The notes under the pieces: generated by a model
Databases searched by the model: none
What the model saw: the letters and a program-made list of their open reading frames with translations, nothing else
What the model was told of the DNA's origin: nothing
Shown: positions 1 through 8,450 of the stretch, one piece after another
Layout: each line of letters opens with the position of its first letter
How positions within the stretch are numbered: position 1 is the stretch's first letter
From: Betaproteobacteria bacterium
GTDB taxonomy: Bacteria > Pseudomonadota > Gammaproteobacteria > Burkholderiales > Burkholderiaceae_F
Assembly (NCBI GenBank): GCA_016861185.1
Contig: BOKW01000006.1
Location: 186,001 to 250,000, forward strand
Direction of reading: 5' to 3'
DNA length: 64,000 nt
Made by a program: the position numbers and the translations under genes

Positions 1-1130
1 GCTGGCGCAAGTTTCTGACGATCACGCTGCCCGGCGCGCGCTACGGACTGATCTCGGCCGCGATGGTCGTCTTCACGATGGCCGTGTCCGAGTTCGGCGT
101 CCCCAAAGTGATCGGCGGCAACACCAGCGTGCTCGCGATCGACGTCTACAAGCAGGTGATCGGCCAGCAGAACTTCTCGATGGGCGCGGTGGTCGGGCTG
201 ATCCTGCTGGCCCCCGTGCTGGTCGCCTTCTTCATCGACTACGCGGTGCGCAAGCGGCAGAAGGCGCTGCTGACCGCGCGCAGCGTGCCGTACTGCCCGC
301 GGCCGGCGCCGGTGCGCGACTTCCTGCTGCTCGCCTTCGTGCTCGTGATGTCGGCATACATGCTGCTCGTCGTCGGCATGGCGGTGTTCGGTTCGTTCGT
401 CAAGGTGTGGCCGTACAACCTGTCGTTCACGCTGAACCACTACACCTACGGCTTCGAGGAAGCGGGTGTCGACAACGCCTATCCGAACAGCGTGAAGATG
501 GCGCTGTGGTGCGCGCTGTTCGGCGCGGCGGTGACTTTCGCCGGCGCGTACTGGCTGGAGAAGACCCGCGGGGCCGACTTCCTTCGCCCGGTGATTCAAC
601 TGCAGGCGATGATGCCGATGGCGGTGCCGGGCATGGTGCTCGGCATCGGCTACATCCTGTTCTTCAACCATCCGGCCAATCCGCTCGGCTTCCTGTACGG
701 CACGATGACGATCCTCGTGCTGTCCACCGTCATCCACTTCTATTCGTCGAGCCATCTGACCGCGGTGACCGCGCTCAAGCAGCTCGACAACGAGTTCGAG
801 TCGGTGTCGGCGTCGCTGAAGGTGCCCTTCTACAAGACGTTCTGGCGCGTGACGGTGCCGGTGTGCCTGCCGTCGATCATCGACATCAGCCGCTACTACT
901 TCGTCAACGCGATGACGACGATCTCGTGCGTCGTGTTCCTGTATTCGCCGAAGACGACGCTCGCGTCGATTTCGATCCTGCACCTGGACGAAGCCGGCAA
1001 CGTCGGCTCCGCCGCCGCGATGGCCACGCTGATCGTCGCCACCTCGGCCGTCGTGACGGTGCTCTTCTTCGTCGCCGAGTGGTGGCTCGTCCGCCGCACG
1101 CAGCGGTGGCGGGATACGGGGCGCAGTTGA
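1..1130 (+). CDS. ABC transporter permease, probably for 2-aminoethylphosphonate (3' part)
   Basis: Inner-membrane permease subunit of an ABC importer. The frame is already open at the window edge, so the 5' end lies outside; about 375 residues are visible. At the edge is an EAA-type coupling loop (WRKFLTITLPGARYG), followed by several hydrophobic helices and a second EAA-type loop (LKVPFYKTFWRVTVP) near residue 275 of the visible part. Two loops in one chain indicate a fused double permease, as in the AEP and iron(III) importer family. The substrate is inferred only from phnW, the next gene on the same strand 372 bp downstream. Ends in a basic tail after a final TM helix. Confidence 0.8.
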   Translation, partial: WRKFLTITLPGARYGLISAAMVVFTMAVSEFGVPKVIGGNTSVLAIDVYKQVIGQQNFSMGAVVGLILLAPVLVAFFIDYAVRKRQKALLTARSVPYCPRPAPVRDFLLLAFVLVMSAYMLLVVGMAVFGSFVKVWPYNLSFTLNHYTYGFEEAGVDNAYPNSVKMALWCALFGAAVTFAGAYWLEKTRGADFLRPVIQLQAMMPMAVPGMVLGIGYILFFNHPANPLGFLYGTMTILVLSTVIHFYSSSHLTAVTALKQLDNEFESVSASLKVPFYKTFWRVTVPVCLPSIIDISRYYFVNAMTTISCVVFLYSPKTTLASISILHLDEAGNVGSAAAMATLIVATSAVVTVLFFVAEWWLVRRTQRWRDTGRS

Positions 1131-1502
1131 ACCGAACGGTGCTTCAGCCCAACCCCCCCTTTAGAAAAGGGGGGCAGGGGGGATTTCTTCGGTCGCCCCG
1201 CGAGCGGCAAGACGCGAAATCCCCCTCGGTCCCCCTTTACAAAAGGGGGAGGAAGACGGACGCACCTTCGGTGCGTATGTGGCGGTTCCCCCCTCGGTCC
1301 CCCTTTACAAAAGGGGGAGGAAGACGGACGCACCTTCGGTGCGTATGTGGCGGTTCCCCCCTCAGTCCCCCTTTACGAAAGGGGGAGGAAGTCAGGCGCA
1401 TCCGCGATGCGCGATCCAAACTCCCTCACGACCCGTTCGCGAAAGGGCGAGGATGCGCCGCGCTCGCGTAGCGCGTTCGAGCGCCAGCAAGGAGACTGAA
1501 AC
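1131..1502. repeat. Array of palindromic repeats between permease and phnW
   Basis: This 372-bp gap holds no gene. A 68-bp unit starts at 1231, 1299 and, partly, 1367. Each unit carries two hairpins: CCCCCTTT-ACA-AAAGGGGG (1231-1249 in unit 1) and CGCACC-TTC-GGTGCG (1261-1275). A related arm pair CCCCCCTTT/AAAGGGGGG lies at 1154-1174, and a 10-bp inverted repeat GGGGGATTTC (1178-1187) / GAAATCCCCC (1216-1225) encloses the left part. The third copy decays after about 1390. It looks like a REP or MITE-type cluster. The phnW ribosome site AAGGAG sits at 1489-1494. Confidence 0.9.
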
Positions 1503-2642
1503 ATGATCCGCGGCAACGACCCGATTCTTCTGACCCCCGGCCCGCTGACGACCTCGCTCGCGACGAAGCAGGCGATGCTGCGCGACTGGGGATCGTGGGA
1601 CGCTGCGTTCAACGGGATCACGCTGTCGATTTGCCGCGACCTCGTCGACATCGTCGGCGGCGGCGACGACTACGTCTGCGTGCCGATGCAGGGCAGCGGC
1701 ACGTTCTCCGTCGAAGCCGCGGTCGGCAACGTCGTCCCGCGCAACGGGCGCGTGCTGGTGCCGAACAACGGCGCGTACTGCGCGCGCATCGTCAAGATCT
1801 GCAGGTACCTCGGGCGCGACGTCGTCGACCTGCCGGTGCCCGAGGACCAGCCGACCACCGCCGCGATCGTCGACGCCGCGCTCGCGGCCGACCCGACGAT
1901 CACGCACGTCGCGCAGGTCCACTGCGAAACCGGCGCCGGCATCCTCAACGACCTGCCCGGCATCGCGCAGGTGTGCGCGAAACGCGGCAAAGGGCTGATC
2001 GTCGACGCGATGAGCTCGTTCGCCGCGATCGAAATCGACGCGCGCGCCACGCCCTTCGACGCGCTGGTGGCCGCCAGCGGCAAGTGCCTCGAAGGCGTGC
2101 CCGGCATGGGCTTCGTGATCGTCAAGAAGTCCGTGCTCGAAGCGAGCGCCGGCAACTCGCATTCGCTCGCGCTCGATCTGTACGACCAGTACGTCTATAT
2201 GCAGAAGACCACGCAGTGGCGCTACACGCCGCCGACGCACGTCGTCGCCGCGCTGCGCGCCGCGATCGACCAGTTCAAGGAGGAGGGCGGCCAGCCCGCG
2301 CGCGGCGCGCGCTATGCGGCCAACTGCGCCGCGCTGGTCGAAGGCATGGCCGCGCTCGGCTTCCGCCCTTTCCTGAGGCCCGAGGTGCAGGCGCCGATCA
2401 TCGTGACCTTCCATGCGCCGGCCGATCCCGCCTACGACTTCAAGCGCTTCTATGCCGCCGTGCGCGAGCGCGGGTACATCCTGTACCCGGGCAAGCTCAC
2501 GCAGGTCGAGACCTTCCGCGTCGGGTGCATCGGCGCGATCGACGCCAACGAGATGCGCAACGTCGTCTCGGCGGTCGGCGAAACGCTGAAGGACCTGGGC
2601 ATCCGCGAGATCGGATCCGCGCGGCCCCGCAAGGCGGCCTAG
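1503..2642 (+). CDS. phnW: 2-aminoethylphosphonate--pyruvate transaminase
   Basis: Cytosolic PLP enzyme that converts 2-aminoethylphosphonate plus pyruvate to phosphonoacetaldehyde plus alanine, the first step of AEP use as a nitrogen, carbon and phosphorus source. The 379 residues match the usual family length. The N-terminus [10 protein letters not shown] and the region [11 protein letters not shown] are typical; Lys194 in the latter is the expected Schiff-base lysine. Asp168 in LIVDAMSS is the expected pyridine-nitrogen contact. It starts at ATG with AAGGAG 8 bp upstream. The permease upstream supports the role. No phnX (phosphonatase) or phnY/phnA follows within the window, so the next pathway step must be encoded elsewhere. 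Confidence 0.95.
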   Translation: MIRGNDPILLTPGPLTTSLATKQAMLRDWGSWDAAFNGITLSICRDLVDIVGGGDDYVCVPMQGSGTFSVEAAVGNVVPRNGRVLVPNNGAYCARIVKICRYLGRDVVDLPVPEDQPTTAAIVDAALAADPTITHVAQVHCETGAGILNDLPGIAQVCAKRGKGLIVDAMSSFAAIEIDARATPFDALVAASGKCLEGVPGMGFVIVKKSVLEASAGNSHSLALDLYDQYVYMQKTTQWRYTPPTHVVAALRAAIDQFKEEGGQPARGARYAANCAALVEGMAALGFRPFLRPEVQAPIIVTFHAPADPAYDFKRFYAAVRERGYILYPGKLTQVETFRVGCIGAIDANEMRNVVSAVGETLKDLGIREIGSARPRKAA

Positions 2643-2789
2643 GCTGGGTAAGTCTCCCAGGCAGTGTCGGATTTTCTGACGCTTCCGTTCGAGAGGTCTT
2701 CCAAGTCACTGATTTGATTAGTTGGCATTTGCCTTGCTCCCGCAAAGACGTGACGGCATACGCTGTCAAGAAAAACGACGGGAGCCTGT

Positions 2790-3584
2790 GTGAAATCGAT
2801 CAAGTCCTTGATGGCCGGCGTGGTGCTGACTGCGCTGGCGACCGCCGCAAACGCCACCGTGATCCTGCCGGGCAGCGAGACGCCGCTGCAGCAGGTGATC
2901 AACAGCCTGTACAAGAGCGCAGGGTGCCCCTCCTGCTCGGACATCACGCTCGCGCCGAACGTCAACACCGATCAGTACGCCTACGACGAGCTGTGGTCGA
3001 TCGAGGCCTCGGGCCTGTCGGCGGCGACCATCATCATCGAGATCGCGGGCAATTCCTCGACCAACACCTTCGGCATCTACGACGCCTACAACGGCAACAC
3101 GGTGCAGTTGTTCGGCGGACCCGCGGATCAGGCCGATCAGGCGCTGGTCAGCATCTCGCAGACGGGTCAGGTGACCACCGTCTACCTGCAGCGCGACGGC
3201 AACGGCAACCTGCAGGCGATCAACTTCTGGTCGAGCGGTTCCGGTTACTTCACGGGCAACCTGTTCGGCTACTACCTCGGCACGGGCGGCGGCACGTTCT
3301 ACTCGGAGTCCAATCGCAATGCCGACGGCGCGGACCAGATGGTGGCGTTCCGCGGCGACGGCGACACGATCCGCCTGCCCGGAAACACCCCAGGCGTGTG
3401 GGGCTCGTCGAGCTACATCCTGGCGTGGGAGGACCTGCGCTACAACTCGAGCGACAAGGACTTCAACGACTTCGTCGTGTACGTCGAGTCCGTGACCGGC
3501 GTTGCCGAGCCCGGCACGCTGGCGCTGCTCGGCCTGGGGCTGGCCGGCATCGGCTTCGCCGCGCGTCGCCGCGCCAAGCGCTGA
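2790..3584 (+). CDS. PEP-CTERM sorted exported protein with DUF4114-like region
   Basis: Exported protein of 264 residues. A Sec signal peptide occupies residues 1-22 (MKSIKSLMAGVVLTALATAANA). The C-terminus has the PEP-CTERM tripartite signal: EPGTLALLGLGLAGIGFAARR, meaning an EPG motif, a hydrophobic helix and a basic tail, recognised by exosortase/EpsH. The segment around 213-235 (LAWEDLRYNSSDKDFNDFVV) resembles the acidic W-D-D motif of DUF4114. PEP-CTERM proteins are surface or biofilm-matrix proteins; the precise role here is unknown. The start is GTG with GGGAG (2780-2784) upstream. A strong terminator follows, so it is probably transcribed alone. No exosortase gene is in the window. 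Confidence 0.85.
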   Translation: MKSIKSLMAGVVLTALATAANATVILPGSETPLQQVINSLYKSAGCPSCSDITLAPNVNTDQYAYDELWSIEASGLSAATIIIEIAGNSSTNTFGIYDAYNGNTVQLFGGPADQADQALVSISQTGQVTTVYLQRDGNGNLQAINFWSSGSGYFTGNLFGYYLGTGGGTFYSESNRNADGADQMVAFRGDGDTIRLPGNTPGVWGSSSYILAWEDLRYNSSDKDFNDFVVYVESVTGVAEPGTLALLGLGLAGIGFAARRRAKR

Positions 3585-3607
3585 AAGAATCCAAGAGCGA
3601 CTTTTTC

Positions 3608-3635
3608 GGGCGGCCTGCGAGCCGCCCTCTTTGTT
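3608..3635 (+). terminator. Intrinsic terminator after the PEP-CTERM gene
   Basis: Perfect 7-bp stem GGGCGGC/GCCGCCC with loop CTGCGA, followed by TCTTTGTT. It lies 24 bp after the stop codon and just before the convergent DMT transporter gene. Confidence 0.85.
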
Positions 3636-3650
3636 GCCCGCGCGGCGCGC

Positions 3651-4490
3651 TCAGGCCGCTTTCAGCGCGATCACGCCGACCACGACCGCGACCACGCCCG
3701 CCCAGCGCCGCGCGTTGAGCTTCTCGCGCAGCAGTCGCGCGCCGATCAGCGTGGCGAACAGCACCGAGGTTTCGCGCAGCGACGCGACCATCGCCACCGG
3801 CGCCTTGGTCATCGCCCACACCGAAATCGCGTACGCCGCGGCCGACAGCCCGCCGCCGATCAGCCCGCGCAGCGGGTTCGCGGTGACGAACCCGGTGAAG
3901 GCGCTGCGCCGCGTCGCGAGCACCCACACGGTGAACGGCACCGCGTCGATCACGAACAGCCAGACGATGTAGCCCCACGCGTCGCCCGCCAGCCGCGCGC
4001 CGGTGCCGTCGACGATCGTGTAGGTCGCGATCACGGCGGCGTTGGCGAGCGCGAAGCCCACTGCCTTCGGCGACGGCACGTGGTCGACCGTGCGGAAGGC
4101 GAGCGCGAACACGCCGGCCGAGATCAGCGCGATGCCGATCCACGTGAACGTGCCCGGCAGCTCGGCGAGCCAGAAGATCCCGAGCACCGCCGTGAGCAGC
4201 GGCGCCACGCCGCGCATCAGCGGATAGACGAGGCTCAGATCGCCGGTGCGGTAGGCGTTGACCATCAGGTAGTAGTACGCGAGATGGATCGCGACCGACG
4301 CGCCGATGTAAGGCCAGCTCGCCGGCGCCGGCAGCGGCACGACGAACAGGAAAGGCAGCGCCACGATGCCCGCGCCGGCGACGATCGCCGCCGTGTTCAT
4401 CAGCACGTCCGTGCTGCCCTTGATCATCGCGTTCCAGCTCGCGTGCAGCAGCGCGGCGAGCAGGACGGCGAAGGAGACGGTGAGGGTCAA
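3651..4490 (-). CDS. EamA/DMT-family membrane transporter
   Basis: Inner-membrane transporter of about 279 residues with ten predicted hydrophobic helices in two similar halves, as expected for EamA proteins of the drug/metabolite superfamily. The second half carries the usual closing pattern (SLRETSVLFATLIGARLLREKL). The substrate cannot be told from sequence; relatives export amino acids, sugars or drugs. The assigned start is TTG with no visible Shine-Dalgarno site, so the true start is uncertain. It is convergent with the PEP-CTERM gene and lies 87 bp downstream of the LuxR gene on the same strand, so it may be controlled by that regulator. Confidence 0.8.
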   Translation of the reverse strand: MTLTVSFAVLLAALLHASWNAMIKGSTDVLMNTAAIVAGAGIVALPFLFVVPLPAPASWPYIGASVAIHLAYYYLMVNAYRTGDLSLVYPLMRGVAPLLTAVLGIFWLAELPGTFTWIGIALISAGVFALAFRTVDHVPSPKAVGFALANAAVIATYTIVDGTGARLAGDAWGYIVWLFVIDAVPFTVWVLATRRSAFTGFVTANPLRGLIGGGLSAAAYAISVWAMTKAPVAMVASLRETSVLFATLIGARLLREKLNARRWAGVVAVVVGVIALKAA

Positions 4491-4577
4491 GGCGGGAGCG
4501 CGGGCGGCGTGGCGTGCGGCCCGCGGCGCCGCGGGCGGGCGCGAGCATAACGCGCGCCGACCGGTCGCGCGCGGTGT

Positions 4578-5348
4578 CTACGCTTCGCGGCGCCGGCGCG
4601 CAACGCGCATCGCCGCTGCGGTGCGGCTTTCGACGCCGAGCTTCTCGTACAGGTGCTGCAGGTGCTTGCCCACCGTGCGCGAGCTGATGTTGAGGATCGC
4701 GCCGATCTGCGCGTCGCTCTTGCCGGCCGCAACCCACTCGAGCACTTCGCTTTCGCGCGCGGTCAGCGCCGCGGTCGCCGCGCCGTCCAGGCCCAGCCGG
4801 TCGGGCAAGGTCGCGCGCGCCGCTTCGAGCCGCTTCATCTGCCGGTAGAACGCGGCCAGCGCCGGCCCGACGGCGTTCAGCACCGCCGTGTCGCGGTCGC
4901 TGAAGTCGCGCCGCGCGCGGCTCAACACGAAGCTGACCAGCCACTGGTCGTCGACGTGCAGCGGCAGCGCCACCACGTGGTCCACACCGACCCAGCGGTA
5001 GTAGTCGTTGTACAGGTCCGTCTCGCGAAAGCGCGCCTGGCTGATCGAGTCCGTGATGCGGCGCGCGCCCGGGCCGCGCCGCACGGCGTGGTACTGCACG
5101 AGCGGGTGCTCGTTGAAGTGGCGGTCGAACGCCTCGCACAGCTCCCGGCTCAACGTGCCCTGCGGCACGCCGGCCACCAGACGCCGGCCGCGCACGAGGT
5201 CGCACAGCGAAAGCGTCGTCAACTCCGCGGCGACCAGCTTCGGCAGGCTTTGCACCACGCAGCGCGCGAACGTCTCCACGCTCTCGGCGGCCTCGCCGGC
5301 CTGACCGATCAGCGTCAATGCGACCCGGTAATCGGCGTCTCTCAGCAT
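4578..5348 (-). CDS. LuxR-family transcriptional regulator
   Basis: DNA-binding regulator of 256 residues. The C-terminus (about 190-250) is a LuxR/GerE helix-turn-helix, with LTARESEVLEWVAAGKSDAQ opening the domain and ISSRTVGKHLQHLYEKLGV as the recognition part. The N-terminal 170 residues look like an autoinducer-binding or GAF-like sensor fold (YNDYYRWVGVDHVVALPLHV), but ligand-binding residues cannot be assigned with confidence. No luxI-type synthase is present in the window, so if it senses acyl-homoserine lactones it is a solo receptor. It sits upstream of the DMT transporter on the same strand and divergent from the VOC gene. Confidence 0.85.
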   Translation of the reverse strand: MLRDADYRVALTLIGQAGEAAESVETFARCVVQSLPKLVAAELTTLSLCDLVRGRRLVAGVPQGTLSRELCEAFDRHFNEHPLVQYHAVRRGPGARRITDSISQARFRETDLYNDYYRWVGVDHVVALPLHVDDQWLVSFVLSRARRDFSDRDTAVLNAVGPALAAFYRQMKRLEAARATLPDRLGLDGAATAALTARESEVLEWVAAGKSDAQIGAILNISSRTVGKHLQHLYEKLGVESRTAAAMRVARRRREA

Positions 5349-5430
5349 TTACGCAGGACTGCGTATCGCGAGCCCCGCGGTGCGTGCGGTACAAGTGGCG
5401 CACCGCGTCCAGCGCTGCAGGAGTATAGGC

Positions 5431-5808
5431 ATGAAGACGAGCCGGGTGACCTGCATCCTCCCCGTCAAGGACATGGCGCGTGCGCGCCGCTTCTACGAAG
5501 ACCGCCTGCAGCTCGAGCCGATCGGGCAGCGGCCCGACGGCAACTTCCTGTACCGCTGCGCCGGCACGCACATCGCGCTGATCCCGAAGCCCGAAGGCAC
5601 CAAGGCCGAGCACACCGCGGCGAGCTTCGAGGTCGCCGACATCGTCGCCGCGATCCGCGAGCTGCAGTCACGCGGGGTGACCTTCGCCGACTACGACCTG
5701 CCGGGCCTGAAGACCGTCAACCACGTCTGCGACCTCGGCGCGGAGAAGGCGGCCTGGTTCACCGACACCGAAGGCAACATCCTCTGCCTGCACGAGGAAA
5801 AAGCCTGA
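5431..5808 (+). CDS. VOC-family (glyoxalase/bleomycin-resistance fold) protein
   Basis: Small cytosolic protein of 125 residues with the paired beta-alpha-beta-beta-beta pattern of the vicinal oxygen chelate family. The opening VTCILPVKDMARARRFYEDR and the closing AAWFTDTEGNILCLHEE are typical of its two halves. Members include lyases, dioxygenases and antibiotic-binding proteins; the substrate is unknown. The start ATG at 5431 has GCAGGAG 7 bp upstream. It is divergent from the LuxR regulator, which could control it. Confidence 0.8.
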   Translation: MKTSRVTCILPVKDMARARRFYEDRLQLEPIGQRPDGNFLYRCAGTHIALIPKPEGTKAEHTAASFEVADIVAAIRELQSRGVTFADYDLPGLKTVNHVCDLGAEKAAWFTDTEGNILCLHEEKA

Positions 5809-5857
5809 CCCGTCCCGCGGGCCGCCGCGCGTTCCGCGCCGTCCGGCGCCGCCGCGC

Positions 5858-6178
5858 TCAGTAGCCGACGCTGTAGTTCGCCACGTCCACGCGGATCACG
5901 TCGCGCCCGAGCGCGACCGCCGCGTTGCGCGCGAACTGCTCGGCCCACGGCGCGTGTTCCTTGAAGCGGCGCTCGCCGGCGTACTTGGCCACGCTCAGCA
6001 CGCGGTCCGCGAGCAGCACCTTGCCGATCGGATTCGGCAGGTCGCATTCCAGCGCCTCGAACTCGCGCTCGAGCCACCTGCGCGCGTCGTCCGCCGTGAT
6101 TCCCGCAATGTCGGCCGCGGTGACCTTGTATTCGTATTCCTTCTTGTCGCCGAACGACACGATCACGTGATGCAGCAT
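5858..6178 (-). CDS. Conserved-looking hypothetical protein, 106 residues
   Basis: Soluble, acidic-basic mixed protein without signal peptide or TM helix. I do not recognise a family. The ATG has GAGGAG 6 bp upstream, and codon use matches the neighbours, so it is likely a real gene. The sequence starts MLHHVIVSFGDKKEYEYK, compatible with a small alpha-beta fold, and ends DVIRVDVANYSVGY. It lies between the convergent VOC gene and the divergent M48 peptidase gene. Confidence 0.6.
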   Translation of the reverse strand: MLHHVIVSFGDKKEYEYKVTAADIAGITADDARRWLEREFEALECDLPNPIGKVLLADRVLSVAKYAGERRFKEHAPWAEQFARNAAVALGRDVIRVDVANYSVGY

Positions 6179-6368
6179 GACGCGCTCCTCGCTTCGATCG
6201 AAACCCCGACGGCTGCCAGCATAGCGCGCGGTACGCGGAACCTCGCACGCGTGGCGCCGCCGCCCGGGAGAACCGCCGCGCCGGCCGCGCTTATCGGCGG
6301 ATCGCCGAAATTTTCCCGGCCGGGGCGCGTGGCTACGATGGCCCGATCCTCCACCTCACGCCGTTCCC

Positions 6369-8225
6369 ATGACCGACGAACAGTTCGAATCCCTGGTCGC
6401 GCGCCTGGAGCAGGAGCAGGCGCGCAATCCTGCCGCCTACCGCCGCAAGGTGCTCGCGCTCGCCTTCGCCGGCTACGCGTACATCGGCGCGGTGCTGCTG
6501 CTCGCATTGCTGCTGCTGCTCGGCTCGCTCGCGCTCACCGTCAAGGCCGCGGCCGCCGGCATCAAGCTCGCGATCGTCTTCGGCGCCTTCCTCTGGATGA
6601 TCGTGCGCGCGATGTGGGTCAAGCTCGATCCGCCCACGGGGCGCGAAGTCACGCGCCAGGAAGCGCCGGAACTCTTCGCGCTGCTCGACCAACTGCAGCG
6701 CGAACTCAAGGTGCGCGCGCGCTTCCACCACGTACTGATCACCGACGACTTCAACGCCGCCGTCGTGCAGACGCCGCGGCTCGGCATCCTCGGCTGGCAC
6801 GTCAACCACCTGATCATCGGCCTGCCCCTGATGAAGGCGCTGACCCGCAAGCAGCTCGCCGCCGTGCTCGCGCACGAGATGGGGCATCTGGCGGGCGGGC
6901 ACGCGCGGCTCGGCAACTGGATCTACCGGCTGCGGCTCGGCTGGGCGCGGCTCGCGCACATGCTGCGCGAAGCGCAGTCGGCCGGCAGCTTCGTCTTCCG
7001 CCCGTTCTTCGACCGCTTCGTGCCGTACTTCGCCGCGGTGTCGTTTCCGCTCGCGCGCGCCAACGAGTACGAGGCCGACGCCGCCTCCGCGCGGCTCACC
7101 TCGCCGACCGCGGCTGCCGCGGCGCTCACGACCGTCAACGTGATGGGCGCTTACCTCTCGACGCGCTTCTGGCCCGAGCTGCACAAGAAGGCCGACGATC
7201 ACGCGCGGCCGCAGTTCTCGCCGTACGCCGACATGGGCCGCGCGCTGACCGCCAACGTCGAACCCGAGGCGCTGAAGAGCTGGCTCGGCGAAGCGATGGC
7301 GCGCAAGACCTCGGTCGCCGACACCCACCCTGCGCTCGCCGACCGCCTGCGCGCGATCGAGCAGGAGCCGCGGCTCGCGCCGCCCGGGCCGGGCGAATCC
7401 GCCGACGGGCTGCTGGGCAGCGCGCTCGCACCGATCACCGAAGAGTTCGACCGCCGCTGGCAGCACGCCATCGCACCCGCGTGGGAGCGCCGCCACCAGC
7501 AGGTGCAGGAGGATCGCAAGCGGCTCGCGGAGCTGGACGCGCGCGCGGCGGAACTGGACTTCGAAGAGCGCCTGCAGCGCGCGCACCTGACCGAAGAAGT
7601 CGGCGCCGGCGCCGACGCCGCGCTCGAAATGTTCCGGCTGCTGAACGCCGAGAACCCCGCGCACGCGCCCGCGAGCTTCGCGCTCGGGCTGCGCCTGCTG
7701 CAGCGGGACGACGACGCCGGCATCGCGCTGATCGAGCGCGCGATCGAGCTGGACGACGAAGCACTCGCGCCCGGCGCCGCCCTGCTGCGCGACTACCACG
7801 CCAAACACGGCCGCGACGAAGAAGCCCGCCGCTGGCACGCGCGCTGGGCCGAGCGGCAGAACGAGCTCTACGCCGCCGAAGTCGAGCGCAACAACGTCAC
7901 CGCAAAAGACACCTTCGAGCCGCACGGCCTGAGCGACGAACAGCTCGAATCGCTGCGCCAGCAGCTCGCCGCCGTGCCCGGCGTGCGCAAAGCCTGGCTC
8001 GTGCGCAAGCGCGTGCGCAGCCTCCCCGAACGCCCGCACCTCGTGCTCGGCTTCACGACCACGCCGTGGTGGGCCTTCCCGACCGCCAAGCGCATGCGCG
8101 CCACGCAGGACCGGATCATCGAGCGGGTGGTGTTTCCGCTGTCGACGGCGGTGCTGTGCGTGGAAGGGGCGAATGCCAGGATCGGGAAGAGGATGCGGAA
8201 GGTGGCGGGTGGCCGAATCTACTAA
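6369..8225 (+). CDS. M48-family membrane metallopeptidase with C-terminal TPR-like region
   Basis: Predicted zinc endopeptidase of 618 residues. Two hydrophobic segments (about 30-58 and 63-82) anchor it in the inner membrane. The zinc motif is HEMGH at 169-173, with a downstream NEYEAD (232-237) offering the third ligand. Residues about 400-520 are helical and alanine-rich (FRLLNAENPAHAPASFALGL), like the tetratricopeptide tails of M48 peptidases of the HtpX/BepA group that act in envelope protein quality control. The target is unknown. The ATG at 6369 has only a weak ribosome site. It is the last gene of normal composition before the accessory island starting near 8226. Confidence 0.85.
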   Translation: MTDEQFESLVARLEQEQARNPAAYRRKVLALAFAGYAYIGAVLLLALLLLLGSLALTVKAAAAGIKLAIVFGAFLWMIVRAMWVKLDPPTGREVTRQEAPELFALLDQLQRELKVRARFHHVLITDDFNAAVVQTPRLGILGWHVNHLIIGLPLMKALTRKQLAAVLAHEMGHLAGGHARLGNWIYRLRLGWARLAHMLREAQSAGSFVFRPFFDRFVPYFAAVSFPLARANEYEADAASARLTSPTAAAAALTTVNVMGAYLSTRFWPELHKKADDHARPQFSPYADMGRALTANVEPEALKSWLGEAMARKTSVADTHPALADRLRAIEQEPRLAPPGPGESADGLLGSALAPITEEFDRRWQHAIAPAWERRHQQVQEDRKRLAELDARAAELDFEERLQRAHLTEEVGAGADAALEMFRLLNAENPAHAPASFALGLRLLQRDDDAGIALIERAIELDDEALAPGAALLRDYHAKHGRDEEARRWHARWAERQNELYAAEVERNNVTAKDTFEPHGLSDEQLESLRQQLAAVPGVRKAWLVRKRVRSLPERPHLVLGFTTTPWWAFPTAKRMRATQDRIIERVVFPLSTAVLCVEGANARIGKRMRKVAGGRIY

Positions 8226-8450
8226 TCGAGCCGCGTCGGTTGTTCGGGTTCGTCATTGCATTGCAGGCGGGCGCTGCTAGCGCACTTGCCTATACCCTGT
8301 CCTTGAGAACAACCCGTCTCTCGCGTCACGATTGGCAACTTCAAGCCGAGGTCAGTTCTGAGCCCTTCGATGATTCGACCAGTGCTATGAATTCCACGTG
8401 TCCCCGACGCTGCGACGAAGCCACGCAGCCACACAAGTGGAGCAAACCGA
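8226..8450. other. Lower-GC intergenic stretch at the left edge of the accessory island
   Basis: Sequence between the M48 gene and the membrane-protein gene. Base composition drops here and stays lower until about 9640. No coding sequence, repeat or RNA gene could be recognised in it. Confidence 0.5.

Noticed and set aside
1231..1390. Possible CRISPR array (regular repeats)
   Set aside because: Units are contiguous and identical along their whole length, with no unique spacers and no cas genes.
2643..2675. CTGGG/CCCAG hairpin after phnW as terminator
   Set aside because: Only a 5-bp stem and no T-run; too weak to call.
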